Shown here: positions 35,274-43,626 of the stretch, one piece after another
Layout: every line of letters starts with the position of its first letter
Numbering within the stretch: position 1 is the first letter of the stretch
Assembly: GCA_001442925.1 (NCBI GenBank)
Contig: LDXX01000005.1
Location: forward strand, 294,995-358,994
Direction: 5' to 3'
Length of the DNA stretch: 64,000 nucleotides
DNA from: Candidatus Kryptonium thompsonii
Lineage (GTDB): Bacteria > Bacteroidota > Ignavibacteria > Kryptoniales > Kryptoniaceae
The notes under the pieces: model-generated
Told to the model about the DNA's origin: nothing
Database searches by the model: none
Seen by the model: only the letters and a program-made list of their open reading frames with translations
Program-made: the position numbers and the translations under genes

Positions 35274-35514
35274 GCTTCACCTTTTTCTATTATATATAAA
35301 GGCAAATAACCACCCTTAAATCCCTACCACTCTTGCTAATTTGGTTCTTGTATTTGTCAATAGAGCTATAACTCTAGAGCCATAGATCTACTTTTATTTT
35401 AAAAATTTCATTTTTGATTTTCGAATTTTTCGCAATTTTTACTAAACCAAATCCTTAAAATTTACTTATTTTAAAGAGAAAGTGCGCAATTTTGCAAAGT
35501 TAAATATGCATTTA
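35274..35514. other. A+T-rich gap upstream of the small ORFs and exporter
   Basis: No gene is visible on either strand. On the minus strand TTGACA (35360-35355) and TATAAT (35294-35289) are present but too far apart to form one standard promoter. The far end carries the second copy of the 26-bp repeat at the stop of the DUF2231 gene. Confidence 0.4.
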
Positions 35515-35519
35515 TCAAT
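35494..35519. repeat. 26-bp repeat at the DUF2231 stop codon (pairs with 30289-30314)
   Basis: Differs from 30289-30314 at two positions (GCAAAG for GCAAAA, ATGCAT for ATGCGT). The TGA of the minus-strand gene is inside it, as at the pabBC end. The genes themselves are unrelated, so the repeat is not a by-product of gene duplication. Confidence 0.7.
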
Positions 35520-35943
35520 TTACTTTTAATCCAACGCCATACTCAAAAACAAGTTTCATTCCAAAATAAGCCGTTCTGAAAACAAGTAATAAACCGATCA
35601 AGTATAATCCAAGTAGAATTGATAAAAGTCGAGAAGATGAACTTTTAAATTTCAAAAAAATGTAAAGTTTAAACATAAAAATCACAGCAGATATGACCAA
35701 AAATAAATTCGCACTATCCTGATGTGAGATAAGTATCTCCTCAGCTTCTTTTGAAAAACTTAAATTTTGGGCCTCAACATTTCCCGTTTGAACAGCAACG
35801 ATTGAGAACAAAAGAGAGAAAAACAAAAGGAGAAATGCGAAATTTTTAAATTTACCCTTCGATGTAAATTCAATTATCTCAAATATGAAAGCAATTGTAA
35901 AAAGTCCGATCGGGAAGTGAACAAATATCGGATGCAATTTCAT
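35515..35943 (-). CDS. DUF2231 domain integral membrane protein
   Basis: 142-aa protein with four transmembrane helices and the DUF2231 opening MKLHPIFVHFPIGLFTIAF, where HP and H may be metal or haem ligands. The family is found with respiratory or cytochrome genes, but its function is not established. The ATG at 35943 fits the family N-terminus and has GGAG upstream; an ATG at 35967 that overlaps the HIT stop (ATGA) would add eight residues. It is the last gene of the run that begins with nuoA. Confidence 0.75.
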   Translation of the reverse strand: MKLHPIFVHFPIGLFTIAFIFEIIEFTSKGKFKNFAFLLLFFSLLFSIVAVQTGNVEAQNLSFSKEAEEILISHQDSANLFLVISAVIFMFKLYIFLKFKSSSSRLLSILLGLYLIGLLLVFRTAYFGMKLVFEYGVGLKVN

Positions 35944-35963
35944 ATCGCTCCAACTTTTATTCA

Positions 35964-36308
35964 TCATCCAGGTGGCCACATCATGATTCTTCCACCCAAA
36001 AGATGCAGGTGAACATGATAAATGCTTTGCCCAGCTTCGCGATTACAATTGAAGACAAGCCTAAAACCACGATTGTGAATATTAAACTTTTTCGCTACCT
36101 CATTCGCAACAAGGATTAGCTTTCCCATCAACTCTGCATCTTCAGGTTTAATGTCAAGGAGCGTTGGGTAATGTTTTCTCGGGACGACAAGTATGTGAAC
36201 TGGAGCCTGTGGATTGATATCCTTAAAAGCAACTATTTCGTCATCCTCATAAACAAAATCCGCCGGCATTCTTTTCGCGATGATTTCGCAAAATATACAT
36301 TCATTCAT
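35964..36308 (-). CDS. HIT family nucleotide-binding protein (Hint type)
   Basis: 114-aa histidine-triad protein. The N-terminal CIFCEIIAKRMPADFVYED and the catalytic HVHLHLLGG near the C-terminus define the Hint branch, which hydrolyses adenosine phosphoramidates and similar AMP conjugates. The start is the ATG at 36308; an in-frame TTG lies two codons upstream. It follows ftsX by 21 bp. Confidence 0.92.
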   Translation of the reverse strand: MNECIFCEIIAKRMPADFVYEDDEIVAFKDINPQAPVHILVVPRKHYPTLLDIKPEDAELMGKLILVANEVAKKFNIHNRGFRLVFNCNREAGQSIYHVHLHLLGGRIMMWPPG

Positions 36309-36329
36309 CAGCAAGTATCCTTTTGTTTT

Positions 36330-37208
36330 TTAAGATATCAATTTATATGTGATGTACTTCCGCGCCGATATCCAGCTACCCACAAAGCCAAGAACCAAAC
36401 CAAGTAAAACTAAAGCAGGGAAAAATAAATCAGGTATATTCACACTGCTTACAACATCATCTGGAAATTGCGGTATCACAACTCTGAGCATCGTGTAAAT
36501 TATCATCGCCGACAAAATCCCGGCAATCAACCCTTGTAAAAGACCTTGAATCAAGAAAGGAAGCATTATGAACCCGCGAGTTGCCCCAACAAGCTGCATT
36601 ATTTTTATTAATTTTCTTTTCGCATATATGCTCAATCTTATCGTGTTAACTATCAAAAGAATTGAGATCAAGCTTAACAAAATTCCACCTCCAAGAAACG
36701 CCCACGACAAAATTTGAAAACGTCTTTCAATTATCCTAAGCAATAATCTCCTGTACTTAACATCTTCAAAATCTGGGATCTTTCTTAACTTTCCAACCAC
36801 ACTTTCAACCCCGCGCGAGGTCCTAAACCCCTCCTTTAACTTTATCTTGAACGACGCTGGAAGTGGATTGAAATCAAGAACACTGAAAATATCCTCCCCA
36901 AACTCCTTCTCAAATATCTTCGCTGCTTCCTCTTTTGATATATAAATCACATCTTCAACTTCATCAAACGACTTAACAATTTTTTTCAACGAATCTATTT
37001 GCTCTTTTGTCCGTCCATCCTTTATAAAGACCTCAATTTCAATCTTTTCCTTTATCATCTTGATTAAACGATTTACATTATATCCAACAATTACAAATGT
37101 GCCCATCGAAAGCAAAGAAACAAAAAGCACAAAAATTGAAGCAAAAGCTGATAGCCTCGATCTTTTAAAGCCAGACATTGCTTCTTTAAAAGCATATCTA
37201 AATCTCAT
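36330..37208 (-). CDS. ftsX: FtsX-like cell-division ABC transporter permease
   Basis: 292-aa protein with the FtsX plan: one N-terminal transmembrane helix (LSAFASIFVLFVSLLSMGTF), a periplasmic domain with KEEAAKIFEKEFGEDIFSVL and LPASFKIKL, then three more helices including the conserved LVGATRGFIMLPFLIQGLLQG. FtsEX controls septal peptidoglycan hydrolases. The FtsE ATPase is not adjacent, so it must be encoded elsewhere. The start overlaps the pheA stop by 4 nt (ATGA). Confidence 0.9.
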   Translation of the reverse strand: MRFRYAFKEAMSGFKRSRLSAFASIFVLFVSLLSMGTFVIVGYNVNRLIKMIKEKIEIEVFIKDGRTKEQIDSLKKIVKSFDEVEDVIYISKEEAAKIFEKEFGEDIFSVLDFNPLPASFKIKLKEGFRTSRGVESVVGKLRKIPDFEDVKYRRLLLRIIERRFQILSWAFLGGGILLSLISILLIVNTIRLSIYAKRKLIKIMQLVGATRGFIMLPFLIQGLLQGLIAGILSAMIIYTMLRVVIPQFPDDVVSSVNIPDLFFPALVLLGLVLGFVGSWISARKYITYKLIS

Positions 37209-38035
37209 TCAACTTCCCTCCCTTTCTCATAAGTCCCGAGAAACTTATAATACTGCGTCATTTTTTTCAATTCACTTATCGCATCAGCACAAATTTCATC
37301 TTCAATGCTTCCCTCAAAATCAAGATAAAACATATATCTCCAAGGTTGCCCAATTATTGGCCTCGATTCAATTTTCAAAAGGTTAATGTACCTATAAGCA
37401 AAGACGCCAAGCGCTGAAAAAAGAGCGCCTGGTATATTTTTCGTTGTGAAGATAATCGATGTTTTAGGATTTTTGCGCGCTATGATTTTTCTTTTTGACA
37501 AAATTAAAAACCTTGTGAAATTTTTTTCATGATTTTCTATGCCCGATTTTAAAGTTTTCAAGCCATAATATTTGCCCGCTTGCTTGCCGGCGATGGCTGC
37601 TCCGTCAAGTATTTTTTTCTCTTTTATCATTTTCGCAGAGCCAGCTGTATCATAAGTTGGAATTATTTCAACACCTTTCAACTTCTTAAGAAAATCCTCA
37701 CATTGAGCTAACGCTTGCGGGTGTGAATAAATTTTTTTAACATCGCTCATTCTCACACCGTAATTTGCAAGCAGATAATGTTTTATCCTTAACTTTACTT
37801 CACCAACTATATAAACATTATGCCTCTGAAGCAAATCATAATTTTGATGTATGCTACCGTACAACGAATTTTCAATTGGTATAACTCCATAATCAACATC
37901 ACCTTTCTTCACACTTTTGAAAACTTCCTCAAAAGAGTGAAGAGCGATGGGTATCATCCTATCGCCGAAAAACGCATACCCAGCCTGTTCGCTAAAAGCT
38001 CCTCTTTCCCCTTGAAATGCAACCTTTACTTTCAA
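37205..38035 (-). CDS. pheA: Prephenate dehydratase
   Basis: Converts prephenate to phenylpyruvate in phenylalanine synthesis. The 276-aa protein has the periplasmic-binding-like catalytic domain (VAFQGERGAFSEQA, GVIPIENSLYGS, HPQALAQC) with the TRF motif in NFTRFLIL, and a C-terminal ACT regulatory domain with GALFSALG and KIESRPIIGQPWRYMFYLDF. The ESRP signature suggests allosteric control by phenylalanine. The start is TTG at 38035; no in-frame ATG precedes the conserved N-terminus. It lies between a lipoprotein gene and ftsX in the nuo transcript direction. Confidence 0.95.
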   Translation of the reverse strand: MKVKVAFQGERGAFSEQAGYAFFGDRMIPIALHSFEEVFKSVKKGDVDYGVIPIENSLYGSIHQNYDLLQRHNVYIVGEVKLRIKHYLLANYGVRMSDVKKIYSHPQALAQCEDFLKKLKGVEIIPTYDTAGSAKMIKEKKILDGAAIAGKQAGKYYGLKTLKSGIENHEKNFTRFLILSKRKIIARKNPKTSIIFTTKNIPGALFSALGVFAYRYINLLKIESRPIIGQPWRYMFYLDFEGSIEDEICADAISELKKMTQYYKFLGTYEKGREVE

Positions 38036-38054
38036 TCTAATCTCATCCCTTTAT

Positions 38055-38552
38055 TTAGTAATTTGATTCATCACGCCAAAAAACAATTAACCATGGCTCA
38101 GATGGACTGCTACGCTGCAATATAAAATTTGCTTTTCCATCAACCTTAACTATATCACCAGGATTGAATGTGACGGTCAAATTAAAACTTCTCACAACAT
38201 TCCTATAAAGCGAATCCCCGGAATCAACAATTATATTATTCCATATAAGATCAAGATTCTGGGTATTCCTGAAAAGTCCATAAGTCGCTCTCATCTCATC
38301 AACCTTTCCCCATGAGATATCTTGTCCCTTATCATAATCACGATAAACAAAGACAAAATTTTCATCAAGCAACTTGCTATAAACGGAAGTATCCTTAAGC
38401 ACATAAGCATATTTAAAATTTTGAAAAACACCCTCAATGGTCCTTTGATCGCCAAGCAATACTGATTCCTCACCACTTGTATCAAGCCCTGGTGCAAAAG
38501 GATTAACGCAAGAAAGAGTTAAAACCGAAAGTGTAAAATAAAAAAATCGCAT
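38055..38552 (-). CDS. Small NTF2-like lipoprotein
   Basis: 165-aa predicted lipoprotein: MRFFYFTLSVLTLSC leader with lipobox LTLSC. The body looks like a cone-shaped NTF2/SnoaL-type fold (VFQNFKYAYVLKDTSVYSKLLDENFVF, ending WLIVFWRDE). It resembles its upstream neighbour in plan, with YAYVLKDTSVYSKLLDENF against AIYYRNTENYIRCFVDSNF, so the two are probably paralogues. Function unknown. It overlaps nothing but follows the neighbour by 2 bp. Confidence 0.65.
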   Translation of the reverse strand: MRFFYFTLSVLTLSCVNPFAPGLDTSGEESVLLGDQRTIEGVFQNFKYAYVLKDTSVYSKLLDENFVFVYRDYDKGQDISWGKVDEMRATYGLFRNTQNLDLIWNNIIVDSGDSLYRNVVRSFNLTVTFNPGDIVKVDGKANFILQRSSPSEPWLIVFWRDESNY

Positions 38553-38554
38553 AA

Positions 38555-39136
38555 TCAATAGCTAAACTTTGCTTTTAACTCACTCCAACTAAATTCGTTT
38601 TGAATTTTTATATCAATCCACTTGTAAATCACCCAATTCCCGTTTTTATCCGATACAAGATAAAACTGCAGATTTCCTTTTGCGCTTTGTGGAACATCCT
38701 TAACTACATGCTGGAAATTCACAAGATAACTTGCATAATAGACAGCCTCGTCAGTGCCGAAACTCTGAAAACTTCCAGATAAAACAAGATCAGATGTGCC
38801 TCCTTGAGGAACATTAGTTTTGATATTATTAAAATAATTCCTTTCGCTATTTAAACTCCAATTTCTGAAAATATCGGGATATTGTATCTGTGCTTCCTGA
38901 GTTGGGACAAAAGTAAATCTTTTGTCTGAAAAATTTGAATCAACGAAACAACGAATATAATTTTCAGTGTTCCTGTAATAAATTGCGTTACGCAGGTTTT
39001 CAAGGGTTATCTCAGGAGTTATGGGTTGTTTCCAGCCCAATTGCTCGGTCACCTCAGTTGGCGTCTCAGGACTTCGCGTCTTAAAAAGTTGACAAGAAAT
39101 AAAAGCCAAGCAAAGTAAAAAGGTTATCCTCATCAT
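38555..39136 (-). CDS. Small NTF2-like lipoprotein, paralogue of the next gene
   Basis: 193-aa predicted lipoprotein with leader MRITFLLCLAFISC and lipobox AFISC. Residues about 45-190 have the helix-then-curved-sheet plan of NTF2-like proteins: LRNAIYYRNTENYIRCFVD, SDLVLSGSF, ASYLVNFQHV and GNWVIYKWIDIK. It starts 6 bp after nuoF, so it is probably transcribed with the complex I genes, but no link to complex I is known. Confidence 0.65.
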   Translation of the reverse strand: MMRITFLLCLAFISCQLFKTRSPETPTEVTEQLGWKQPITPEITLENLRNAIYYRNTENYIRCFVDSNFSDKRFTFVPTQEAQIQYPDIFRNWSLNSERNYFNNIKTNVPQGGTSDLVLSGSFQSFGTDEAVYYASYLVNFQHVVKDVPQSAKGNLQFYLVSDKNGNWVIYKWIDIKIQNEFSWSELKAKFSY

Positions 39137-39142
39137 ATTAAG

Positions 39143-40408
39143 TTATTTCTCAACCAGCACAGTTGATTTAAACTTTATATACTTTTCAAAATCTTCTCTA
39201 AACCTTTGAACCCCAAATTTTATCGGCCAGGCTGCAGCATCTCCAAGAGCACAAATTGTGTTGCCTTCGATATTATTCGCAACGCTGACAAGCAAATCAA
39301 GATCCTCAGGTCTTCCGCCACCTTTAACAATCCTGTCAAGAATTTTAAACATCCAACCTGTCCCTTCTCTGCAAGGCGTACATTGACCGCAGGATTCATG
39401 CCAATAAAACTTTGCAATCCTCCATAAAACTTTAACCATATCAGTATCCTCATCCATCACTATAACACCACCTGTCCCAATCATTGAGCCAGCGTTTCTT
39501 AAACTGTCAAAGTCCATTGTCACACCCTCAATTTGATCACCTCTTAAAGCTGGAGTTGAAGATCCACCTGGTATTACTGCTTTAATCTTCTTGTTATTTC
39601 TCACTCCGCCAGCATACTTGTAAATTAAATCGGTCAACAAAATTCCGGTCGGCAGTTCATAAATACCTGGTTTATTCACATGGCCACTCACACCAAAAAG
39701 AATTGTCCCCGGATGTTTTGGAGCACCGATTTTAGAATACCATTCGCCACCTTTTTCAATTATCACAGGAACGTTTGCAAGTGTTTCAACATTATTTATC
39801 GTCGTCGGATAACCCCAAAGTCCATATTGAGCTGGGAAAGGTGGCTTCACCCTTGGGTAACCTCTCTTTCCTTCAATTGATTCCATCAAAGCAGATTCCT
39901 CACCACAAATATAAGCCCCTGCACCACGATGAATATAAATATCGACGCTAAATCCAGAACCAAGGATATTTTTACCAATATAACCCCGAGAATAAGCTTC
40001 ATCAATCGCATTTTGAAGAATTTTCATCCACTTAACATATTCACCACGGATGTAAACATAAATCGTTTGTGCCCCTATAGCATAAGCTGCTATCAATGCG
40101 CCTTCAATTAATTGATGTGGATTCTTCTCAATTATCGCTCTATCTTTAAATGTTCCAGGCTCACCTTCATCTGCATTTACAATTAAATATTTCGGCCTCG
40201 AATCCTTTGGCATAAAACTCCACTTCATGCCCGTTGGAAACGCAGCACCACCTCTACCTCTTAACCCTGACTTCTTTACTTCTTCAATAATTTCATCAGG
40301 TTTCATCCCAAGTGCTTTTCTCAAAGCTGAATATCCACCATTTGCCTCATAAACTTCTATTCGATGAAGTTCAGGTATATCTTTTAGGATTAATTTTATT
40401 TGTTCCAT
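39143..40408 (-). CDS. nuoF: NADH-quinone oxidoreductase subunit F
   Basis: 421-aa NADH-oxidising subunit of respiratory complex I on the cytoplasmic arm. [13 protein letters not shown] and [19 protein letters not shown] bind FMN and [19 protein letters not shown] and the later Cys in [12 protein letters not shown] ligate the N3 4Fe-4S cluster. The start abuts the nuoE stop. NuoG is not downstream; instead two lipoprotein genes follow. Confidence 0.97.
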   Translation of the reverse strand: MEQIKLILKDIPELHRIEVYEANGGYSALRKALGMKPDEIIEEVKKSGLRGRGGAAFPTGMKWSFMPKDSRPKYLIVNADEGEPGTFKDRAIIEKNPHQLIEGALIAAYAIGAQTIYVYIRGEYVKWMKILQNAIDEAYSRGYIGKNILGSGFSVDIYIHRGAGAYICGEESALMESIEGKRGYPRVKPPFPAQYGLWGYPTTINNVETLANVPVIIEKGGEWYSKIGAPKHPGTILFGVSGHVNKPGIYELPTGILLTDLIYKYAGGVRNNKKIKAVIPGGSSTPALRGDQIEGVTMDFDSLRNAGSMIGTGGVIVMDEDTDMVKVLWRIAKFYWHESCGQCTPCREGTGWMFKILDRIVKGGGRPEDLDLLVSVANNIEGNTICALGDAAAWPIKFGVQRFREDFEKYIKFKSTVLVEK

Positions 40409-40884
40409 TATTTTCTGTCCCGACTTAGTTGTTCAATTAATTTTTCAAGTTTTTCTTTACTCATATCTTCATAATAATCATCATTTACCTGCACAACAGG
40501 TGCAGTTCCACACGAACCAAGACACTCAACCTCTGTTAATGTAAACTTCATGTCAGGCGTAGTTTGCCCTACTTTTATCCCAAGCTTTTTCTCAAGATAC
40601 TCAAGATTTTCATAAGCGCCCCTCAACATGCAACTTACATTTGTACATACCTGAATATGATACTTACCAACTGGCTTTTTATTATACATCGTGTAAAATG
40701 TGACGACGCCGTAAACATGGCTGTAGGGCAGTCCAAGAAGTTCAGCGACATAGCGCATCACATCTTCTGAAATCCATCCGAATTGTTCCTGCGCTATCCA
40801 AAGAACAGGTAAAAGTGCTGCTTGAGATGTTGGATACCTTTTTTTAATTTCTTCAACCTTTTTCAAGTTTTCTTCTGTGAACAT
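40408..40884 (-). CDS. nuoE: NADH-quinone oxidoreductase subunit E
   Basis: 158-aa thioredoxin-fold 2Fe-2S subunit. Cluster ligands are the CTNVSC pair and the ECLGSC pair separated by about 35 residues, and the N-terminal helix bundle ([27 protein letters not shown]) is typical. ATG at 40884 is chosen; a TTG three codons upstream is also in frame. It lies between nuoD and nuoF. Confidence 0.96.
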   Translation of the reverse strand: MFTEENLKKVEEIKKRYPTSQAALLPVLWIAQEQFGWISEDVMRYVAELLGLPYSHVYGVVTFYTMYNKKPVGKYHIQVCTNVSCMLRGAYENLEYLEKKLGIKVGQTTPDMKFTLTEVECLGSCGTAPVVQVNDDYYEDMSKEKLEKLIEQLSRDRK

Positions 40885-40908
40885 TTCAAACAAAAATTTA
40901 TTTTTTGT

Positions 40909-42150
40909 TTATTTATCAGCCTCTCCCATGACAGGGTCTATACTTCCAATTATAACGACAAGGTCAGCAATCATATGACCTTTAAGCATCAAAGGCAACG
41001 CTTGAATATTGGTAAAAGACGGGGATCTAACTTTCAATCTCCAGGGATAACCTGTACCATCGCTCACAATATAAAAACCAAGCTCTCCCTTTGGATTTTC
41101 AACAGCGTGGTAAACTTCGCCAACAGGAGGAGTGCCACCGAAATTTGTGAGAATAAAATCATGAATTAACTCTTCCATTTTCGTATAAATCTTCTCCTTC
41201 TTGGGATGAGTTGCTTTCGGCTCATCTGCTTTTACAGGACCCGGTGGTAATTTCTCAATGCATTGTCTTACAATCTTAACACTTTCCTTCATTTCATCAA
41301 GGCGAACATAATAACGAGCAAGGCAATCCCCCTCTTCATAAACAGGTATATCAAAATCAAGCTCGCCATAAACAAGATACGGTTCATCTTTTCTTAAATC
41401 TCTTGGCACACCAACTGCCCTTAAATTTGGACCGCTCAGACCAATGTCAATCGCTTGCTCTTTTGTTATAACACCTATTCCATCTGTCCTTTCAATAAAA
41501 ATTCTATTTTTGTTCAACAGCTTCTCGCACTGTTCAAGTTCTTTTGGAAAATTATCGATAAACTCTTTTATCGCATGAATTGCCTCATCGGTTATATCCT
41601 GCGCAACTCCTCCAATCCTTGCATAACTTGTTGTGAATCTAACTCCCGTCACAAGATCTAATATGCTTAAAATTTTTTCCCTTTCCCTAAAGCACCACAT
41701 GAAAACAGTCAAAGCCCCGACATCCATAGCAAAGGTTCCAAGCCACACAAGATGAGATGCGATCCTTGAGAGCTCATTCAAAATCACCCTGATATATTGA
41801 GCCCTTTTAGGTGCTTCAACTCCAAAAAGTTTTTCAACCGCAAGCATATAAGCCGTATTATTAGAAAGAGGAGCGAGATAATCCATTCTGTCTGTGTGAG
41901 GTAAGAACTCAAGAAAGGTCATATTTTCAGCAATTTTTTCCTTACCTCGGTGTAAATAACCAAGCTCTGGAACAGCATCAACTATATATTCACCGTCAAG
42001 CTTTAAAACTAATCTCAAAACCCCGTGCGTCGCTGGATGCTGAGGACCGACATTTAAAATCATTTCAGTTCCAAGTGGGTCCCTTCTTACTTCGGCTTCT
42101 ATATTTCTCCTACTTAGCGATTCAACTATCTTATCCATTCTCTCTTCCAT
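40909..42150 (-). CDS. nuoD: NADH-quinone oxidoreductase subunit D
   Basis: 413-aa 49-kDa subunit that forms the quinone-binding cavity with NuoB. Conserved landmarks: LNVGPQHPATHGVLRL near the start, LGYLHRGKEKIAE, LPHTDRMDYLAP, GVRFTTSYARIGG, and the C-terminal GELGFYIVSDGTGYPWRLKVRSPSF. It starts 3 bp after nuoC; C and D are separate genes here. Confidence 0.97.
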   Translation of the reverse strand: MEERMDKIVESLSRRNIEAEVRRDPLGTEMILNVGPQHPATHGVLRLVLKLDGEYIVDAVPELGYLHRGKEKIAENMTFLEFLPHTDRMDYLAPLSNNTAYMLAVEKLFGVEAPKRAQYIRVILNELSRIASHLVWLGTFAMDVGALTVFMWCFREREKILSILDLVTGVRFTTSYARIGGVAQDITDEAIHAIKEFIDNFPKELEQCEKLLNKNRIFIERTDGIGVITKEQAIDIGLSGPNLRAVGVPRDLRKDEPYLVYGELDFDIPVYEEGDCLARYYVRLDEMKESVKIVRQCIEKLPPGPVKADEPKATHPKKEKIYTKMEELIHDFILTNFGGTPPVGEVYHAVENPKGELGFYIVSDGTGYPWRLKVRSPSFTNIQALPLMLKGHMIADLVVIIGSIDPVMGEADK

Positions 42151-42153
42151 ACT

Positions 42154-42660
42154 CTAACTCCGTTGAATTTTTACTTTTTCCTGTCCGGGCAAAGGAATTG
42201 ATCCAGGTATCCCCTGCAATGGAAAATCTTTTCTCAGTGGATAATATTCGAAATCCTCAGGCATATAAATTCTTCTTAAATCAGGATGTCCTGAAAATTT
42301 AATCCCAAACATATCAAATGTTTCACGCTCGTGCCAATTCGCCGCCGACCACACAGATGTGACAGATGGTACGACAAGATCCGGCTCATCAACATAAACT
42401 TTTAACCTCAACCTGAACTTATTTTTTAAAGACCATAAATTGTAAACCACGGCAAACCTATCCTTTTCACGGTAATAATCAACCCCACAAATATCTACAA
42501 GGTAATCAAACGAAAGCTCAGGATCTTCTTTTAAAAATTTACAGATATCGACGATTTTCTCTTTTTTCACAACTATGGTAAGTTCTCCGCGAAATTCAGA
42601 TATTTCAACTATATCGTCCTTAAAAGAACTGTTTAGCTTTTCAATAACTTTATCCTTCAT
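42154..42660 (-). CDS. nuoC: NADH-quinone oxidoreductase subunit C
   Basis: 168-aa 30-kDa subunit of the complex I peripheral arm. ANWHERETFDMFGIKFSGHP and LRRIYMPEDFEYYPLRKDFP are the family signature. It is 21 bp after nuoB and 3 bp before nuoD, all in the nuoABCDEF order. Confidence 0.96.
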   Translation of the reverse strand: MKDKVIEKLNSSFKDDIVEISEFRGELTIVVKKEKIVDICKFLKEDPELSFDYLVDICGVDYYREKDRFAVVYNLWSLKNKFRLRLKVYVDEPDLVVPSVTSVWSAANWHERETFDMFGIKFSGHPDLRRIYMPEDFEYYPLRKDFPLQGIPGSIPLPGQEKVKIQRS

Positions 42661-42681
42661 TTCAATCCCCGGATTTTAAGT

Positions 42682-43182
42682 TTAAATGTATATCGGGTCC
42701 CTTTTGGGTGGAATTCCATTCTTTATAAGCTCCTGAATTTTAAGCAAGCCATTGATTAAGTTCTCCGGTCTTGGAGGACAACCGGAAACATAGACATCAA
42801 CAGGCAAAAACTGGTCAATTCCTTGAACAACAGCGTAGGATCTATACATCCCACCGGTTGAAGTGCAAACCCCCATGGCTATCACCCATTTGGGCTCCGG
42901 CATTTGATCGTAAATTTTTCTGACAACGCGAGCCATTTTATAAGTGACTGTCCCAGCAACTATCAAAAGATCAGATTGGCGTGGTGAAAATCTCAAAAAT
43001 TCGGAGCCAAACCTTGCTACATCATATTTCGGCGCAGCGAAAGCCATCATCTCGATAGCGCAACATGAGATGCCAAGAGGCATTGGCCAAAGTGAATTGC
43101 GTTGAGCCCATCTGATGAATTCACTTAACTTCGTTGTTAAAAATCCTTGCTCCTCTATGTTAAATGTGTTTATTATTCCCAT
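42682..43182 (-). CDS. nuoB: NADH-quinone oxidoreductase subunit B
   Basis: 166-aa subunit holding cluster N2, the last Fe-S centre before quinone. The vicinal cysteines in [11 protein letters not shown], the Cys in [18 protein letters not shown] and the Cys in [13 protein letters not shown] are all present. The start overlaps nuoA by 10 nt. Confidence 0.97.
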   Translation of the reverse strand: MGIINTFNIEEQGFLTTKLSEFIRWAQRNSLWPMPLGISCCAIEMMAFAAPKYDVARFGSEFLRFSPRQSDLLIVAGTVTYKMARVVRKIYDQMPEPKWVIAMGVCTSTGGMYRSYAVVQGIDQFLPVDVYVSGCPPRPENLINGLLKIQELIKNGIPPKRDPIYI

Positions 43183-43529
43183 TTTAGCGCACCTTTTTTT
43201 ATTATGTAAAAATACCCAACCAAAAGAACGAAGATAAAGAGAAACATCTCTACATAACCTAACACACCAAGCTTGTCAAAAGTTACAGCCCATGGATAAA
43301 GAAAAACAATCTCGATATCAAAAATTATAAAAAGCATCGCAACAAGATAAAATTTAACAGAGAACCGGTCTCTCGCAGTTCTTATTGGTTCCATCCCACT
43401 CTCATAAGTTGAAAGTTTTTCGGGATTAGGTTTTTTGGGACCGAGGATTCGGTTGGATAAAACCATAACTGAGGCAAAGGCGAGAGCAAAAATCATCAGT
43501 ATGAAAATCGGTAAATATTCACTTAACAT
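43173..43529 (-). CDS. nuoA: NADH-quinone oxidoreductase subunit A
   Basis: 118-aa membrane subunit with three transmembrane helices and the conserved loop [21 protein letters not shown] and [15 protein letters not shown]. It is the first nuo gene, following an intergenic region that contains the terminator of the OPT gene and must hold the operon promoter. Confidence 0.96.
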   Translation of the reverse strand: MLSEYLPIFILMIFALAFASVMVLSNRILGPKKPNPEKLSTYESGMEPIRTARDRFSVKFYLVAMLFIIFDIEIVFLYPWAVTFDKLGVLGYVEMFLFIFVLLVGYFYIIKKGALKWE

Positions 43530-43596
43530 GTTTTAAATATGTGCTTTTGTTTAAAAAACTTTGGTATAATTTAAAAAAGGTGCTTAAAAAATCAAA

Positions 43597-43620
43597 AAGG
43601 CACGCCCGAGGACGTGCCTT
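43597..43620 (-). terminator. Intrinsic terminator of the OPT transporter gene
   Basis: On the minus strand AAGGCACG, an 8-nt loop and CGTGCCTT are followed by TTTTTGATTTTTT. The stem is much more G+C-rich than the surroundings. It begins 7 bp after the OPT stop codon and separates that gene from nuoA. Confidence 0.85.
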
Positions 43621-43626
43621 AAATTG

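Noticed and set aside
43521..43596. Specific -35/-10 promoter for nuoA
   Set aside because: TATACC-like and TTGATT-like hexamers exist, but the spacing is about 21 nt; no confident placement is possible.
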